NCBI GenBank assembly: GCA_024405015.1
Contig: JAKSPE010000002.1
Location: 1 to 64,000 of the forward strand
Direction: 5' to 3'
Length of the DNA: 64,000 bases
DNA from: Sphaerochaetaceae bacterium
Lineage (GTDB): Bacteria > Spirochaetota > Spirochaetia > Sphaerochaetales > Sphaerochaetaceae
In this document: positions 63,341 through 64,000 of the stretch, one piece after another
How positions within the stretch are numbered: the stretch's first letter is position 1
How the letters are laid out: each line of letters starts with the position of its first letter
Position numbers and translations under genes: made by a program
The notes under the pieces: generated by a model
Databases searched by the model: none
Told to the model about the DNA's origin: nothing
Seen by the model: only the letters and a program-made list of their open reading frames with translations

Positions 63341-63922
63341 ATGAAGAAAGCATTCGCAATTCTTTTGGTTGTCCTTCTTGCAGCATCCACAGTTTTCGCT
63401 GCAACAAATGGCGGTAACACAGTTACAGTCAAGTCCATCGTTGGTAAGATCACACTTGCTCAGGCAAATGAACAGGCAGGAAACGACCCAACAGTATCTG
63501 GTCTCTATGAGCTTAAGGTAAACAATTCCGACGCTTATACAAGTGATAAGAACATCTCACAGGCTGATGTTGTTGCTTCTTTCACAGTTGTTCAGAACGC
63601 TGAGACAAGAACAAACGAAGGTATTCGTCTTGATGTTGAGGCTTCCACTCTCGCTTTCACAGAGAATGGCACAACATATCAGACAGCTCTTCCAGCAATC
63701 ACAGAGTTCGCTCCAGTAGTTTCTTCTGAAGACTGCGGTGTTGAAAACTCAGTTACAGGTGCTGCAGTTGCAATCAACCTTACATACAGAGGTGTTGACA
63801 GAGCAGTTGCTAAGGGTCAGGTCATGTGCAGCTTCAAGGCAACTTGGGCACAGAAAGAAGAGCTTGCAGCTCACCCAGGCACATACGCAGCTAACATCAC
63901 ACTCGCTTACACCATTCAGTAA
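63341..63922 (+). CDS. Small secreted beta-sandwich protein, paralogue of the gene at 50601
   Basis: A 193-residue exported protein with signal peptide MKKAFAILLVVLLAASTVFA. The mature part is rich in Thr, Ala and Asn, with strand-forming segments, and ends HPGTYAANITLAYTIQ, closely matching the end of the gene at 50601. AGGAGA precedes the ATG. Promoter and terminator frame it as a single gene with probably high output. No catalytic motif is visible. A surface or periplasmic structural role is likely. Confidence 0.75.
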   Translation: MKKAFAILLVVLLAASTVFAATNGGNTVTVKSIVGKITLAQANEQAGNDPTVSGLYELKVNNSDAYTSDKNISQADVVASFTVVQNAETRTNEGIRLDVEASTLAFTENGTTYQTALPAITEFAPVVSSEDCGVENSVTGAAVAINLTYRGVDRAVAKGQVMCSFKATWAQKEELAAHPGTYAANITLAYTIQ

Positions 63923-63947
63923 TCAGAGTCCTGAAAGTGAGGAAAAG

Positions 63948-63973
63948 GCGTCCCGGAAACGGGACGTTTTTTA
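63948..63973 (+). terminator. Terminator of the secreted-protein gene
   Basis: CGTCCC, loop GGAAAC, GGGACG, then TTTTTT. Confidence 0.93.
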
Positions 63974-64000
63974 TTGCCTTTAGAATGGATCTCCATTCCG

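Overview
The window looks like a chromosomal origin region of a spirochaete, probably a host-associated member of the Treponema/Sphaerochaeta side of the phylum. The support is indirect: the jag-yidC-rnpA-rpmH / dciA-recF-dnaN-dnaA / gyrB-gyrA / parA-parB arrangement, a fused cyclophilin-FKBP prolyl isomerase of a kind reported from Treponema denticola, solute-binding proteins whose signal peptides end in the VFA-QSA style, and DciA in place of a DnaC/DnaI loader. No rRNA gene is present, so the species cannot be named.

Layout. 1-400: a 142-nt structured repeat and the jag terminator. 402-7826: minus-strand replication, ribosome and membrane-insertion genes (jag, yidC, rnpA, rpmH, dciA, recF, dnaN, dnaA), with an oriC candidate between dnaN and dnaA. 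8010-12562: gyrB and gyrA on the plus strand, so transcription diverges from the dnaA/gyrB junction as expected for bidirectional replication. 12563-13450: a gene-free stretch with five parS sites. It is followed by a NifU-domain gene, parA, parB, the dual prolyl isomerase and radA. 17954-24441: TraB-family protein, YgjP-like protease, pepD, nagA and a YgiQ radical-SAM protein. 24630-29759: a glycosidase, a DnaJ/TerB protein and the dnaX-ybaB-recR operon. 29914-33770: an iron-type ABC importer. 34016-34202: SRP RNA and tRNA-Ser. 34256-40211: MATE, DegV and a very large sensor-MscS fusion. 40333-42968: an accessory island with a phased repeat array, a DUF4143 ATPase, four tRNA genes, the second copy of the 142-nt repeat and a lone Phd/YefM antitoxin. 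42987-53042: metabolic and transport genes (YigZ, aldo/keto reductase, Nudix, deoC with a thymidine-kinase-like gene, aminotransferase, queuosine-precursor transporter, SDR, flavodoxin, MATE). 53156-63195: a five-gene peptide ABC importer with enlarged subunits, a Nudix hydrolase and a ROK regulator. 63341-63922: a small secreted protein related to the one at 50601.

How the genes work together. DnaA, DnaN, RecF, DciA, GyrA/B, ParA/ParB/parS, DnaX, YbaB, RecR and RadA form a replication, segregation and repair block. The SRP RNA, YidC, Jag, RnpA and bL34 link ribosome and tRNA maturation with membrane insertion. The accessory genes suggest a fermentative, peptide- and amino-sugar-scavenging life: Opp importer, PepD, NagA, DeoC plus TK-like, and queuosine-precursor uptake.

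The most unusual items are the sensor-MscS channel, the enlarged Opp subunits, two regulatory arrays that share an exact 23-bp period, the 142-nt repeat and a tRNA-Arg with a GCG anticodon. All coordinates, motifs and repeats were read by eye; nothing was searched against a database.
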